NCBI RefSeq assembly: GCF_043195105.1
Contig: NZ_JBAFWO010000001.1
DNA from: NCEH01 sp002257205
GTDB lineage: Bacteria; Pseudomonadota; Alphaproteobacteria; Rhizobiales; Xanthobacteraceae
Length of the DNA: 64,000 nt
Reading direction: 5' to 3' (one strand)
Shown: piece by piece, positions 16,497 to 25,460 of the stretch
How positions within the stretch are numbered: the first letter of the stretch is position 1
Layout: every line of letters begins with the position of its first letter
The notes under the pieces: model-generated
Database searches by the model: none
What the model was told of the DNA's origin: nothing
Seen by the model: only the letters and a program-made list of their open reading frames with translations
Position numbers and translations under genes: made by a program

Positions 16497-16982
16497 TCAC
16501 ACCTTCGCGAAGACGCGGGTGGATGGGCCCGCCGCGGTCATCACCGCCACCGCGCCGGCCTCGCCGCCGAGAAAGATGCGGTCGGCCTCAACGATCACCT
16601 TTTCCGCGCTCTTCACGGTGACCGTCTTGGCGCTGTCGATGGTGATCCCGGCCGCGCCCAGAAGCACCCGCTGGCCCTGATGGTCGTAAAGGGCCACCTC
16701 GCCCGACTGCAGGCCCGTCACCCGGTACCGGCGATCACCGATCGCCACGACCACGGCATGTGAGCGCTCGCCTGAGGGAAAGGCCACCAACGCTTCGGCG
16801 CCGTCCATGGGCACCGCGGTCAGCCCGTAGGGCTCCCAATGCTCCACGCTGTCTTTGCGCTCGTCCTTCAAAATCGACACGTCCACGCGCTGCATTTTTT
16901 TGGCGCTGTCGGTCTTGTGCAGCACGCCGCGCGCCATCGTCTGCGTGGCCCTGCGGCCCGCGTCTGCCTGCGCCTGCCTCAT
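16497..16982 (-). CDS. Baseplate spike protein, Mu gp45 (gpV) type
   Basis: The 161-aa product matches the Mu gp45 central spike: an N-terminal OB-like domain (VEHWEPYGLTAVPMDGAEALVAFPSG) followed by repeats of short beta strands (ITIDSAKTVTVKSAEKVIVEADRIFLGG) that form the membrane-piercing needle. ATG 16982 lies seven bases after the gp44-type stop. An upstream reading in this frame overlaps that gene and is rejected. I did not see a metal-binding HxH tip motif. Confidence 0.85.
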   Translation of the reverse strand: MRQAQADAGRRATQTMARGVLHKTDSAKKMQRVDVSILKDERKDSVEHWEPYGLTAVPMDGAEALVAFPSGERSHAVVVAIGDRRYRVTGLQSGEVALYDHQGQRVLLGAAGITIDSAKTVTVKSAEKVIVEADRIFLGGEAGAVAVMTAAGPSTRVFAKV

Positions 16983-16989
16983 GATGTCC

Positions 16990-18096
16990 TCAATTCTCGA
17001 CCTTCGGGCCGTCCCAAATCTTGCCGTCGAAATCGCCGCCGGCTTTCTTTCCGCCCGACTTCCCGCTGCCCTTCTTGCTGAGGGCGCCGAAGGGGACGAG
17101 CTGCAGCTTGGTCGAGGTCGGGCCCTGGCCCTGGCTGTGGGTGACCTGCTTGATATAGAGGGTCCGATCCAAATAGAGCGACGGGCTCGACACCTGCACG
17201 GCGTCGCCCGGCGTCCACAGCTTGCCCTCGGAGACATGCCAGCCGAGCACGGTGATGTCGGCCACCAGCCCCTTGCCTGCGCGCACCGCACGCTCGAACT
17301 CCAAGCGGTTGCGCAGATCCTTCATGGTCAGGGGCTTTTCCGGGGTGACGATCAGCGGCCGATGGCGCGGCACGCTCTCATCGTCCACCTCGTCCCCTAT
17401 CTCCGACGCGTCGGACCCCCAGATTTCATCGGTGCCCGCCATCTGGCTCTTGCCGATGATTTTGGAATGCCGCTCCTCGGCGGTCAGCGCTGCGCGCCCC
17501 TCGAAGATGTTTTCGCCCTCGATCAGCTTTGCGACCGGCCCGCTTTCCTGCGCCTCATCGATCACCAGCCGCCCCGACGGGTCGTCGTGCAGGACCACGC
17601 CGCGCGAGCGGGCGAGATCGTCCAGGGTCCGAAAGACGGTTGAGCCGGGCTCCACCGTTACGTCGCTGAAGGTCTCGCCCAGGTCCGCCTTGGCGAGCAC
17701 CTGGATGCCGAACGGCTTGCACAACTGGTTGCCTATGGCGTCGAGCTTGTAGCCCTTGAACTGGCCACCCGGAACCACCGCGCTGCAGTCCACCAGATCC
17801 CCGGTCTTGGACCGGCCGGCGACATGGATGCCGCGCTGCGTGGCGTTATAGGCCGGCTCAACGCGGTCCACATAGCCGGTGATCGCCAGCACCCCGCCGA
17901 GCGACACTGTGCAGGGGTCGAACAGATTGATGGGCCACCGGACTTGTTGCCCGCCCTCGGCCCAAGTGTCGATCACGGCGAGCGAGAAGGTCGAGGCAGC
18001 AGCGTCGAACGCGCGCGTCACCTCGACCGTCTTCCAGCCCCCATATTCCCGGTCGCCGATGGCGATCCAAGCGCGCAGGTCGTCAATCAGTATCAT
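16990..18096 (-). CDS. Baseplate hub protein, Mu gp44 (gpP) type
   Basis: The 368-aa protein is the hub on which the spike sits. It starts with MILIDDLRAWIAIGDREYGGWKTVEVTRAFD and continues with the phage late-D-like fold (TGYVDRVEPAYNATQRGIHVAGRSKTGDLVDCS, typical of this family). The lysine- and glycine-rich C-terminus is low complexity. ATG 18096 overlaps the previous stop by three bases. Neighbours and length agree with Mu P. Confidence 0.88.
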   Translation of the reverse strand: MILIDDLRAWIAIGDREYGGWKTVEVTRAFDAAASTFSLAVIDTWAEGGQQVRWPINLFDPCTVSLGGVLAITGYVDRVEPAYNATQRGIHVAGRSKTGDLVDCSAVVPGGQFKGYKLDAIGNQLCKPFGIQVLAKADLGETFSDVTVEPGSTVFRTLDDLARSRGVVLHDDPSGRLVIDEAQESGPVAKLIEGENIFEGRAALTAEERHSKIIGKSQMAGTDEIWGSDASEIGDEVDDESVPRHRPLIVTPEKPLTMKDLRNRLEFERAVRAGKGLVADITVLGWHVSEGKLWTPGDAVQVSSPSLYLDRTLYIKQVTHSQGQGPTSTKLQLVPFGALSKKGSGKSGGKKAGGDFDGKIWDGPKVEN

Positions 18097-19208
18097 GCCG
18101 TGAGCGCACGGATTTCGCGCGGCATGAAGCCGGGATGCAGGGCGCCGGTTTCCGCCACCACCTCGCCCGCCCGGCTGGCGTCGCGCCACAGGCGATGCGC
18201 GATGACCAGCGCCGGCAAGGACCGGGACAGCGTCACCGATGCGAGACGCGGCAGCGGCCGGCCGCGCTCCAGCAGATCCCGCACGACATTGGCGTGCAGC
18301 TTCCGCAGGGTGGCCAGCAGGTCCGATTGGCGCGCCACCGCGGCAGTATCGATCTCGGCATCAAACCGGCCGGTGATGGCGGTGCGCAGCGCGTCCGCCT
18401 GATCGCGCGAGGTTAAGTCCTGGTCCATCAGCGCGCGCGCCTCCTCGATCAGGAAGAGCCGGCGCACCAGGTCCTGCACGCAAATGGCATCCGGTTCGAT
18501 GGTGGCGGGGAGCGCGGATGCCGGTGCGGCGAACACCTCGGCGCCGGCGCCAGCGGCGCGCAGAGCGGCGATGATGATCGGCAGAGCCCCGGCGGCGTCG
18601 GTGGCCGGACTGATGGATTGCTGCAGGTCCAGGATGCCGAGCGCGCAACGGGCGTGTGCGGCGCTGTCGCTGGCGACGAAGTGGAGTTGACCGAGATTTC
18701 CGGTCACCGCCAGCACGGTGTCATTGACGATGGACTGGCCGAGCTGGTCCAGCGCGCCGAGCGTGGCGGTATAGATGCCGCTGATCACCGGGACGGCGGC
18801 AGTCGCGGCCGCGAATCCGGCAGCACCCGCCAGGACGTTGACGATCAGGCCGGGTGTGGTGCCCTTCTCGACAAACTGCAGGTCGAGCACAGCCATGCGG
18901 CCGCCGTCCACGCTCTCGCTGTGGCGCACCGTCTCACATTCGACCAGCACCTGGCCTTCCGAGGGAAGGGTGAGCTGCCCCGCGCCGTTTGCCTCACACG
19001 CGATCGCCAGCGCCACCGCGCGCGCGCCGGCATCCGGGCCGAGCAGGAAGGCGCGGAAGCTCCAGCGCCGCGCCTTGCGGCCATGGCTTTCGGTGTACGG
19101 GACGTCGCGGCCGTGGAACTCGTTCACCTCGAGGCGCTTGCCCTTTTCCCCTGACGCGTCGAGGACGTGGAAGCGCACACCGCGGAACGATGCGGGACGA
19201 TAGGCCAT
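18093..19208 (-). CDS. DNA circularization-type tail protein (Mu N, gp43)
   Basis: This 371-aa protein has the DNA-circularization N-terminal domain (about 1-95: PASFRGVRFHVLDASGEKGKR, FHGRDVPYTESHGRKARRW), followed by an alanine-rich helical part. Despite the historic name, in Mu-like phages it is a baseplate or tail protein. The start ATG at 19208 overlaps the tape measure stop. A longer upstream frame lies inside the tape measure gene and was rejected. Confidence 0.87.
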   Translation of the reverse strand: MAYRPASFRGVRFHVLDASGEKGKRLEVNEFHGRDVPYTESHGRKARRWSFRAFLLGPDAGARAVALAIACEANGAGQLTLPSEGQVLVECETVRHSESVDGGRMAVLDLQFVEKGTTPGLIVNVLAGAAGFAAATAAVPVISGIYTATLGALDQLGQSIVNDTVLAVTGNLGQLHFVASDSAAHARCALGILDLQQSISPATDAAGALPIIIAALRAAGAGAEVFAAPASALPATIEPDAICVQDLVRRLFLIEEARALMDQDLTSRDQADALRTAITGRFDAEIDTAAVARQSDLLATLRKLHANVVRDLLERGRPLPRLASVTLSRSLPALVIAHRLWRDASRAGEVVAETGALHPGFMPREIRALTA

Positions 19209-20929
19209 CAGCCGGTGCCTTCCATGGCATAGCCCATCTTCATGTTGACGCCGCTGAACAAAGGCCCCGAGGAATCGGCCTGCGCCTTGGTCCCCGACGG
19301 GGCGTTGCTGAAGCGGATATCGAGCGTGGCGGCGGAGCGCTGGCCGCCCGATTGGATAACGCCGGCCTGGGCGGCCTTCTCCAACAAAGAGCCCTGCTGC
19401 TGATAGCCGGGGTTGCTGCGGCCCGGGCCATAGGTCGAGGGCTGTCCGCCTGGGACGGTATTCTGGTTGTTGAGAGGCGATCCGCGCGGAGCATTGGGCG
19501 CCGAGATGGCAGGGAGCGAAATCGACCCGAGAAGCTGCTTGATCTGATCGACCACCCACTGAAATGGCCCGAGCAGATATTTGTTGAGAGCATCGGTGAT
19601 GAACTGCGTCGCACCCTCGATCTTCTTCACAAGATCGACGCCGATGATGTCGCCGATCAACGCCACCGCGCCCTTGAGCGCAGCAGCCGCACCGTCGAGC
19701 GCACCCCCGATGATGTCCGTCAACCCTTGAATGACGTTGCCGTCGAACAACTCTCGGAAGCCGGTTCGGACGCGGCCCAACGCGGCAACGAATTCGTCCC
19801 AATTGTAGATGGCGCCGGCCAGCAACCCAAGCCCAAGAACTGTCGCCCAGCCGCCTGCGATCACACCCAGCTTAACAATCTGAATTCCGACATTCGCAAT
19901 GGCGAGCGCGAGAGGACCGAATAGGACAGCGCCGATGCCACCGAGCACCGCCTTCCATCCACCGATGGATGACATGAACTCCCGCGCCTGTACCGTGAAG
20001 GCTTTTAGCCCGTTGGTGACGGCGGACCAATCGAGATCGCGCACCCAGGTGATGAGGTCGCGCACGCCGTCGCCGATCGTGGTCGTCAACCACTCCCGGT
20101 TGGCTTTTATCCATTCGATCATGTCGGTGATGACCGGACCAATCACTGGTGCCAGCTTTGCTCCGATCTGAACACCGAGGCCGCCGATGGCCTTACGAAG
20201 CTTGTCCATGTTGTCACCGAGGTCGTCGGCCGCTGCCACATCCGATTCCGAGATGATGATGCCGAGGTCCCGAGCTTCCTTCGCCATCGCGGCGAGATTA
20301 TCCCGTCCACCGATCAACATCGGGATCATATCGGCACCGGCCTTGCCGAACAGAAGCATTGCGGCTGCGGTGCGCTGGGCCGCGTTTCCGTTTTTCATGA
20401 AGGCTTCGGAGATCTTTGGCAAAACATCTTCGAGCTTCGCACCCTTGATGTTGATGCCCATCGCCTCGAAATACTCTGCCGCTTTCTTATTCTTACCCGC
20501 CTGAGTTTCGGCTAGAACCTTATTGAACTTGCTAAGGCCATTAGTGAGGGCATCTGCCTCGACTCCGGTGAGCATGGCCGCATACCGAAGCTCCTGGAGC
20601 CGCTCGGCACTCATCCCTATCTTGGCCGACGCATCGGCAAGACCGCCGCCGGCATCAGCGAATGCCTTGACCGTATATCCAGCGAAGGCAGCGACACCAA
20701 CACCGGCTACACCTGCCAGCGCCCCCAGCGCGGCGATGTTCGCCGCCAACCTGCCCGTCGTAGATGCCACCCCACCGAATGCCTTCGTGACGCTGGAGGC
20801 CTGGGCGGACAGACGCGTGAACGTCTGATCTCCGGCAATGCGTCTCATGCTCGCGCCGATCTGACGAAGGACCGGCGTGACGCGGTCCGTTAGCTCCGCG
20901 ATACCTTTGATGTCCAGGGGACCGGCCAT
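19208..20929 (-). CDS. Tail tape measure protein
   Basis: The 573-aa protein sets tail length by spanning the tail tube. It has an N-terminal coiled-coil head (IKGIAELTDRVTPVLRQIGASM), Gly/Ala-rich hydrophobic helices (about 60-90 and 325-375) and the conserved FNKVLAETQAGKNKKAAEYFEAMGI block near residue 135. It sits directly after the frameshifted assembly chaperone gene, the universal arrangement. At 573 residues it implies a rather short tail. Confidence 0.9.
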   Translation of the reverse strand: MAGPLDIKGIAELTDRVTPVLRQIGASMRRIAGDQTFTRLSAQASSVTKAFGGVASTTGRLAANIAALGALAGVAGVGVAAFAGYTVKAFADAGGGLADASAKIGMSAERLQELRYAAMLTGVEADALTNGLSKFNKVLAETQAGKNKKAAEYFEAMGINIKGAKLEDVLPKISEAFMKNGNAAQRTAAAMLLFGKAGADMIPMLIGGRDNLAAMAKEARDLGIIISESDVAAADDLGDNMDKLRKAIGGLGVQIGAKLAPVIGPVITDMIEWIKANREWLTTTIGDGVRDLITWVRDLDWSAVTNGLKAFTVQAREFMSSIGGWKAVLGGIGAVLFGPLALAIANVGIQIVKLGVIAGGWATVLGLGLLAGAIYNWDEFVAALGRVRTGFRELFDGNVIQGLTDIIGGALDGAAAALKGAVALIGDIIGVDLVKKIEGATQFITDALNKYLLGPFQWVVDQIKQLLGSISLPAISAPNAPRGSPLNNQNTVPGGQPSTYGPGRSNPGYQQQGSLLEKAAQAGVIQSGGQRSAATLDIRFSNAPSGTKAQADSSGPLFSGVNMKMGYAMEGTG

Positions 20930-20950
20930 GGTTCGCTTCCCAGGTTGAAG

Positions 20951-21387
20951 TCAGGCGGATGGCCGTCCACGTTTCAGACGTTCAAAAAACGTCACCGTGT
21001 CTGCCGCATCCCGCAGGATCTCGGAGATAGGTTTCGCAAGATAATGATCTGGCGAAACCTTCCATACGTGCGCGAGATCGAATGCCAGCGGGGTTACGTC
21101 TTCGGCGTCGATGGCACGAAAAAAGGGGAGAGGGCACCCGCCATGGGCAGCCAGTCGCCAGCAGAGATCTTATCCACCGCACTCGGTGTCAGCTTCGGCG
21201 TGGAAAGCAGGACAACGTATTTCGCGATCCGGTCCATGTTGAAGTCGTAGCTGCCGTCGTCGCGAAAGACGATAGGCGAGCCGATCATGCGGACCTCATG
21301 TCCTTCCGGCTCGCGAAGCTCGAATGCAACCACCTCCTCACCATAGGCGGTGACGGGTCGGCTGAGCATTACCTTAGCGTTTTCCAT
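20951..21387 (-). CDS. Tail assembly chaperone, long form made by -1 frameshift
   Basis: Reading the 97-residue chaperone up to the run at 21118-21127 and slipping back one base opens a further 55 codons ending at 20951. The extension is clearly protein-like (RAIDAEDVTPLAFDLAHVW, then ISEILRDAADTVTFFERLKR). It ends 22 bases before the tape measure start. Long and short chaperone forms, made by slippage, are known for lambda G/GT and P2 E/E'. No independent start exists for the extension. Confidence 0.85.
21094..21387 (-). CDS. Tail assembly chaperone, short form (Mu gp41/P2 E type)
   Basis: The 97-aa protein matches the Phage_TAC_7 type, with a conserved early strand (VVAFELREPEGHEVRMIGSP) and a C-terminal helical part (LTPSAVDKISAGDWLPMAG). 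ATG 21387 has GGAGG five bases upstream. It should coat the tape measure during tail assembly. The in-frame product adds only seven residues after the slippery site, as expected for the short form. Confidence 0.88.
   Translation of the reverse strand: MENAKVMLSRPVTAYGEEVVAFELREPEGHEVRMIGSPIVFRDDGSYDFNMDRIAKYVVLLSTPKLTPSAVDKISAGDWLPMAGALSPFFVPSTPKT
21118..21127 (-). promoter_or_regulatory. -1 ribosomal slippery site
   Basis: On the minus strand the codons CCT TTT TTC offer two overlapping X XXY YYZ heptamers, CCCTTTT (21127-21121) and TTTTTTC (21124-21118), both in the correct phase. Slippage links the 97-aa chaperone to its extension. Confidence 0.85.
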
Positions 21388-21397
21388 CACATCCTCC

Positions 21398-21769
21398 CTA
21401 GGCGTTCGCCGGCATCAGTTCGTCGCCAGACAGGCCCTCGAAGCGGAATGCGACGCGGCCTTCCGCCGGCGCGGCCGTGGCCTCGGCGGCATACCAGGCA
21501 TTGCGGATCACGATCACACGGCCGTCGGGGCATTCCGCCATCACCGTGGCATCGGTGGTGGCGTGCAGCGTCTCGATGGAGACCGTGGGGGTGGTCGTGA
21601 TCTGGCCGGAGATGTAGGGCACCTTCGGTGTTTCCTTGAACCCGTGCACCCCGTCGAGGCCGACGACGCCTTCGCGGGTGGAAGGCGTCACGTCGTATTC
21701 CAGCTCCTGCACCGGATATTGCGTCGAACCCACCTTGAGGTAGGAGACGCCGGCAACTCGTTTTCCCAT
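21398..21769 (-). CDS. Tail tube protein (Mu gp40/gpM type)
   Basis: The 123-aa protein forms the inner tube through which DNA passes. The N-terminus (MGKRVAGVSYLKVGSTQYPV), the GLDGVHGFKETPKVPYISGQI motif and the length agree with the Mu-type tail tube family. GGGAG precedes the ATG. It lies between sheath and chaperone genes, as in Mu. Confidence 0.9.
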   Translation of the reverse strand: MGKRVAGVSYLKVGSTQYPVQELEYDVTPSTREGVVGLDGVHGFKETPKVPYISGQITTTPTVSIETLHATTDATVMAECPDGRVIVIRNAWYAAEATAAPAEGRVAFRFEGLSGDELMPANA

Positions 21770-21782
21770 GGGTGTCTCCCGA

Positions 21783-23282
21783 TCAGTTCAGATCGATGGT
21801 GGCGGGATACTGAAGGCGGAACTGCGCCAGGACGGCGAAGACCACGAGCTGGTTCACCAGATCCGGCGGCCACAGCACGTTCAGGCGGTCGGGATCGGTG
21901 CTGTCCCGCTCCACCACCAGATAGTCCTTGAACGCCTTCGCGTTCTCAACCAAGCCGCGGTCTTCCATCTCGCGATAGTGGGCGACCAACCGCGCCCGCA
22001 CGACGTTGGGCGTGACGATGGCTTGGCCCAGGCCGAAGCGCGTGCCGTCGTTGGCCAGCTTGTGGCGCGGGTATTCGCTGGTGATGATAGCGCGCTGTTC
22101 CCGCAGGATGCGGGCGAGCGTGGCGCGCGTCTCGATCCGGCGATAGGCGCGGTCCTCGATGCCGTAGGAGTTGGTCTTGTAGGTGGTGACCGACGCCTCG
22201 ATCATGATCTGGTTGTCGTTGGTGGTGGAGTGCGTCCAACCACCCTGCAGGGCCAGGGCCGCGCGCTCGGGCTTCGTGAAACGATCCTCCGGCGGCGCCG
22301 GCAGGGCGCCGGTGAGCAGGAGCGTTTGCAGCGGCCGGGCGGGATCGGCGTTGATCGCCTGCGCAGCAGCCGCGGCATTCAGGGCGGCGATCTCCCAGAC
22401 CGGCGTCGGCACGGAGGTCTCGACCATGTCCACGCAGATCGCGGGATCGTTGCGACCGGCGAGGAAGGTCAGCAGAGCGGCGTACGAGCCGCGCTTGGCC
22501 GAGAAGCCCCAGCCGTAAATCTGCTGGTCAAACGCCCAGCGCGCCGCGATCAGATCCCGGAAAGCATCGAGCGAGGCAGCGTCGGTAAACGGGAAGGCGC
22601 TGTGGTCGAACTCCTGGTCGCCCAGGTTCGCAATCGCCGCGTCGAGATCGGGCGCGCCGGTGCCGCTGGCCATGGCGGTAATGGTGAGCGAGAGGCCGGC
22701 CGGAAGCGCCTCGCCGCCCGCGCTGCCGCGGTAATTGGTCACGAGCCGTATATCGTTCCCGCTCTCGCCCTTCCACTTGCAGATAAGGGTGACGGTTGCG
22801 GTTGCTGCGACGGCGGTGACGGGGAGATCCGTGGCGGCGGTGATCGCGGCAGCGATCTTGGTCGCTGTCGTTGCGGTAGTGTCGGAGGAGGTCACCGCGA
22901 TGGAGACCCGCTGTCCGGCAATATAGAGGAAGATCGTGCCGGCAGCGGTCGGGGCGGCAGCGACAACGATGGTTCCGGTCGCCGCGACGCCCTCAGACGG
23001 CTCGGCCACCGGCAACACCCAGACCTCGCCGGCGGGATTGCGGCGACGGAAGACCGTTAACATGCGCGCGGCCATCGATCCGGCACCGAACAGCGCGGCG
23101 CCCTGAGCTGCGACGCCGACAGCCACCGGCACGTCAACCGGCGCTGTGCCCGCGGCGAGCTTGACGCCCCACATGAGCGCCCGGTCGGAAATGATGATGC
23201 CGCCGGCCTGGCTGCCATCGACCTCGGCCCAATAGAGCGGCAGCGGCCAGTTGCTGGGGATCTGATTGAAAGATACGGGCAT
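21783..23282 (-). CDS. Contractile tail sheath protein (Mu gpL type)
   Basis: This 499-aa sheath protein defines the phage as a myovirus. The opening VSFNQIPSNWPLPLYWAEVDGS, the central variable insertion (about 110-230) and the C-terminal RARLVAHYREMEDRGLVENA and LNVLWPPDLVNQLVVFAV blocks are typical of the Mu L family. ATG 23282 with AAGGAG eight bases upstream is preferred over a GTG at 23291 that overlaps the previous stop. Confidence 0.93.
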   Translation of the reverse strand: MPVSFNQIPSNWPLPLYWAEVDGSQAGGIIISDRALMWGVKLAAGTAPVDVPVAVGVAAQGAALFGAGSMAARMLTVFRRRNPAGEVWVLPVAEPSEGVAATGTIVVAAAPTAAGTIFLYIAGQRVSIAVTSSDTTATTATKIAAAITAATDLPVTAVAATATVTLICKWKGESGNDIRLVTNYRGSAGGEALPAGLSLTITAMASGTGAPDLDAAIANLGDQEFDHSAFPFTDAASLDAFRDLIAARWAFDQQIYGWGFSAKRGSYAALLTFLAGRNDPAICVDMVETSVPTPVWEIAALNAAAAAQAINADPARPLQTLLLTGALPAPPEDRFTKPERAALALQGGWTHSTTNDNQIMIEASVTTYKTNSYGIEDRAYRRIETRATLARILREQRAIITSEYPRHKLANDGTRFGLGQAIVTPNVVRARLVAHYREMEDRGLVENAKAFKDYLVVERDSTDPDRLNVLWPPDLVNQLVVFAVLAQFRLQYPATIDLN

Positions 23283-23287
23283 GGCCG

Positions 23288-23509
23288 TCACTCCTTCGCG
23301 GTCTTGGCCGGCGCAGGCGCGGGCTCGTCGGTGGGCGGGCTGGCCTCGGCGACCGGAGGAGTGGCCTCGACCACGTCACCGTCCCGCAGCCGGCGCATCA
23401 GGAACTGATCGTGCGGCCACCAGTCGCCTTCCTCGGGCAACTGCTGCCCGGTAGCCGGGCGCACGACCACGGCCCCGGGCGAGCCGGGCTTCACATACTT
23501 CTCGGACAT
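23288..23509 (-). CDS. DUF2635 protein (Mu gp38 type)
   Basis: The 73-aa protein carries the family motif VKPGSPGAVVVRPATGQQLPEEGDWW and then a Pro/Ala/Glu-rich tail. It always lies just upstream of the sheath gene in Mu-like tails, where its role is unknown. ATG 23509 has GGAG upstream. Its stop overlaps the region of the sheath start. Confidence 0.85.
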   Translation of the reverse strand: MSEKYVKPGSPGAVVVRPATGQQLPEEGDWWPHDQFLMRRLRDGDVVEATPPVAEASPPTDEPAPAPAKTAKE

Positions 23510-23519
23510 TGGGGGGCTC

Positions 23520-24035
23520 CTACTGGTCCAGGTGGTCGGCACCGAAGACGTCCGGTCCGTCCTGTGTCAGGCGCCCGCGGATCGACGTGAGATCCGTGCC
23601 GGTCGCGCCGTAATCCATCCGCCACGTGGCGGTGATCTCAATCGAGAGGTCGAACAGGGTCAGCTCGTTTTCCGCCGCCTGCCGAAGGGTGGTCTCCACC
23701 GTCTCCACGGCCTCGACCCCGGCGAGCCAGTCGGCGTCGTTCAGCAGGGATTCGAGAATGGCCGTCTCATCGGCGAGCAGCGCGTTTTCCAGCGCCTCGC
23801 CGTCATCCGCCGCGCGGCGAATCACGATCATGATGGTGGCGCGGGCGAGATAGCTCGGAGCGCCGACGTTAGCCCGGCCCTCTCTCTCCAGCCGCGCGCG
23901 GCGCGCCGTGATGGCCAGCGCCGGCAATTGCTCGGCCGTGGTCGGCAGCCAGGGTGCGCGGATCACGCTGGCAATGATGCCGGCGGCTATGAGCCGGTCG
24001 GCCGTGCGATCGCGCAGCGCGCGCAGCTCGCTCAT
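23520..24035 (-). CDS. Mu gp37-like tail terminator or completion protein
   Basis: The 171-aa protein begins MSELRALRDRTADRLIAAGI and contains ALAITARRARLEREGRANVGAPSYLARATIMIVI, a pattern seen in Mu gp37-like tail-end proteins. By position between the head connector and gp38 it probably caps the tail or joins tail to head. Its ATG overlaps the previous stop (ATGA). The family call is by motif and order. Confidence 0.7.
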   Translation of the reverse strand: MSELRALRDRTADRLIAAGIIASVIRAPWLPTTAEQLPALAITARRARLEREGRANVGAPSYLARATIMIVIRRAADDGEALENALLADETAILESLLNDADWLAGVEAVETVETTLRQAAENELTLFDLSIEITATWRMDYGATGTDLTSIRGRLTQDGPDVFGADHLDQ

Positions 24036-24346
24036 GCGCTCACCTTGCGCAACACGAGCGTGGCGCCGCCCTGGCCATCGGGCTCCACCGCCGCGATCAT
24101 GAAGACCTCGTTGCCTATGACGATGCGATCTTTTTGCGCCGGCAGCGCGGGCCATTCCGAGATGCGCATGCCGAGGCGGGGCGACGCTGAAACTTGCGTC
24201 GTCCCATCCTCCATGGGGACTTCAATAAATGCTCGGTCGAAGATCCCACGAACCTGGTGCTCGCCACCGGCGGCGGGCTTGAACACGACGGCGCGGGAGA
24301 AAACCCGCATCGCCGGGCGCAGCACCAGGCGCGAGAAATCAACCAT
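24032..24346 (-). CDS. Head-tail joining protein, lambda FII type
   Basis: The 104-aa protein aligns by eye with lambda FII. It has a short helical start, then VRGIFDRAFIEVP, SASPRLGMRISEWPALPAQKD, IVIGNEVFMIAAVEPDGQGGATLVL. FII adds to filled heads to accept the tail. It is the last head gene before the Mu-type tail genes, so the lambda/Mu junction lies here. Confidence 0.82.
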   Translation of the reverse strand: MVDFSRLVLRPAMRVFSRAVVFKPAAGGEHQVRGIFDRAFIEVPMEDGTTQVSASPRLGMRISEWPALPAQKDRIVIGNEVFMIAAVEPDGQGGATLVLRKVSA

Positions 24347-24349
24347 GGG

Positions 24350-25375
24350 TCAGGTCCGCCGCCCGCGATGCAGGGCGGACGGGGCGACACACACCGGCAG
24401 CGGGTAGGAATAGAGTTCCACCGACGCCCAGGTGTTGCGGTCCTTGTCGAGCACGATCCAGGAATAGACCGGCGCCCCGGGCGTGTTGACGAAGTCGAAG
24501 GATTCCGCAGGGGCGTAGGCAATCTGGAAGACGCCCGCGTTGACAGGGAAGAACTTCACCTTGTCCGTGCCGATCGACACTGCGCCATCGTCGGATCCGC
24601 GATAGTTGATCCAGGTGATGTTGCCGTAATTGAACTGCGTGTACGCGGCGCCGAACCCATTGCGCAGATCGGCGGCAGCTTGCGTGTTGAGGAAGGTCTT
24701 CTCGACCTCGGGGTGGGTGGTAAGATCATCCCAGAAGGCATCGCCGCACAGGGCAACGATGGACACGGCGTTGCCACCCATGCCCTTCAGGTTGGTCGTG
24801 ATGGAACGCACCACCGCGTTGCACTTCTTGCGGACCGCCCCGGTCGCCGGCGTCGCATTGTCCAGGTCGAAGTCGATTTCCGCGGGAATGACCTGCCCGA
24901 ACTCGGTTGCCCAATCGAACAGCACGCTGCCGTCCGCATCGGTCACCAGTCCCTGGATGGCGCCGAGCCGCATGTTTTCCAGGGTCAGTTCGAGATCGTT
25001 GCGGATCAGCAACTGCCGCCGGGCGATTTCGGTCTGCACCTGCTTGAGTTCGGTTTCCGAGCCGAAGGCACGGATGTTCTGCAGCTCGCTCGCATAGACC
25101 TTCGAATCCCGCGCCAGCCGCACGGTGTCGAAGCTGCGGCCCTTGCGCTTTTCCTTCTGTCGGGGATCAGGCGGCGCGCCGCGGGGCGAGGTGTTGATCA
25201 GCAGGGGACCGTCGCCACGCTCCTCGACGAACACAGAGGTGGTGCGGACGGGCACCGGCTGGAACAGGCCGGGGATGCTCCCGAGCACGCCGGGCACATA
25301 GCCGATCTTGTCCACCGCGGCCGTGAGGCTGGTGGCGCTGAAGAGGTCCTGCTTGAAAACGTCCATGGTGATCAT
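24350..25375 (-). CDS. Major capsid protein, lambda gpE type
   Basis: The product is 341 aa, the same length as lambda E. It has the conserved N-terminus MDVFKQDLFSATSLTAAVDKIGYVPG and the ELKQVQTEIARRQLLIRNDLELTLENMRLGA helix. ATG 25375 has AGGAG upstream. It forms the HK97-fold shell and follows the decoration protein gene, as in lambda. Confidence 0.93.
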   Translation of the reverse strand: MITMDVFKQDLFSATSLTAAVDKIGYVPGVLGSIPGLFQPVPVRTTSVFVEERGDGPLLINTSPRGAPPDPRQKEKRKGRSFDTVRLARDSKVYASELQNIRAFGSETELKQVQTEIARRQLLIRNDLELTLENMRLGAIQGLVTDADGSVLFDWATEFGQVIPAEIDFDLDNATPATGAVRKKCNAVVRSITTNLKGMGGNAVSIVALCGDAFWDDLTTHPEVEKTFLNTQAAADLRNGFGAAYTQFNYGNITWINYRGSDDGAVSIGTDKVKFFPVNAGVFQIAYAPAESFDFVNTPGAPVYSWIVLDKDRNTWASVELYSYPLPVCVAPSALHRGRRT

Positions 25376-25460
25376 GGAAAAGCTCCTGGGGAGATGCCGA
25401 ATTGCGGCGCGCGCCTTGCCCAAGGGCGAGATGGGCGGGCGGCGCGCCGCGCCGCCGGGG

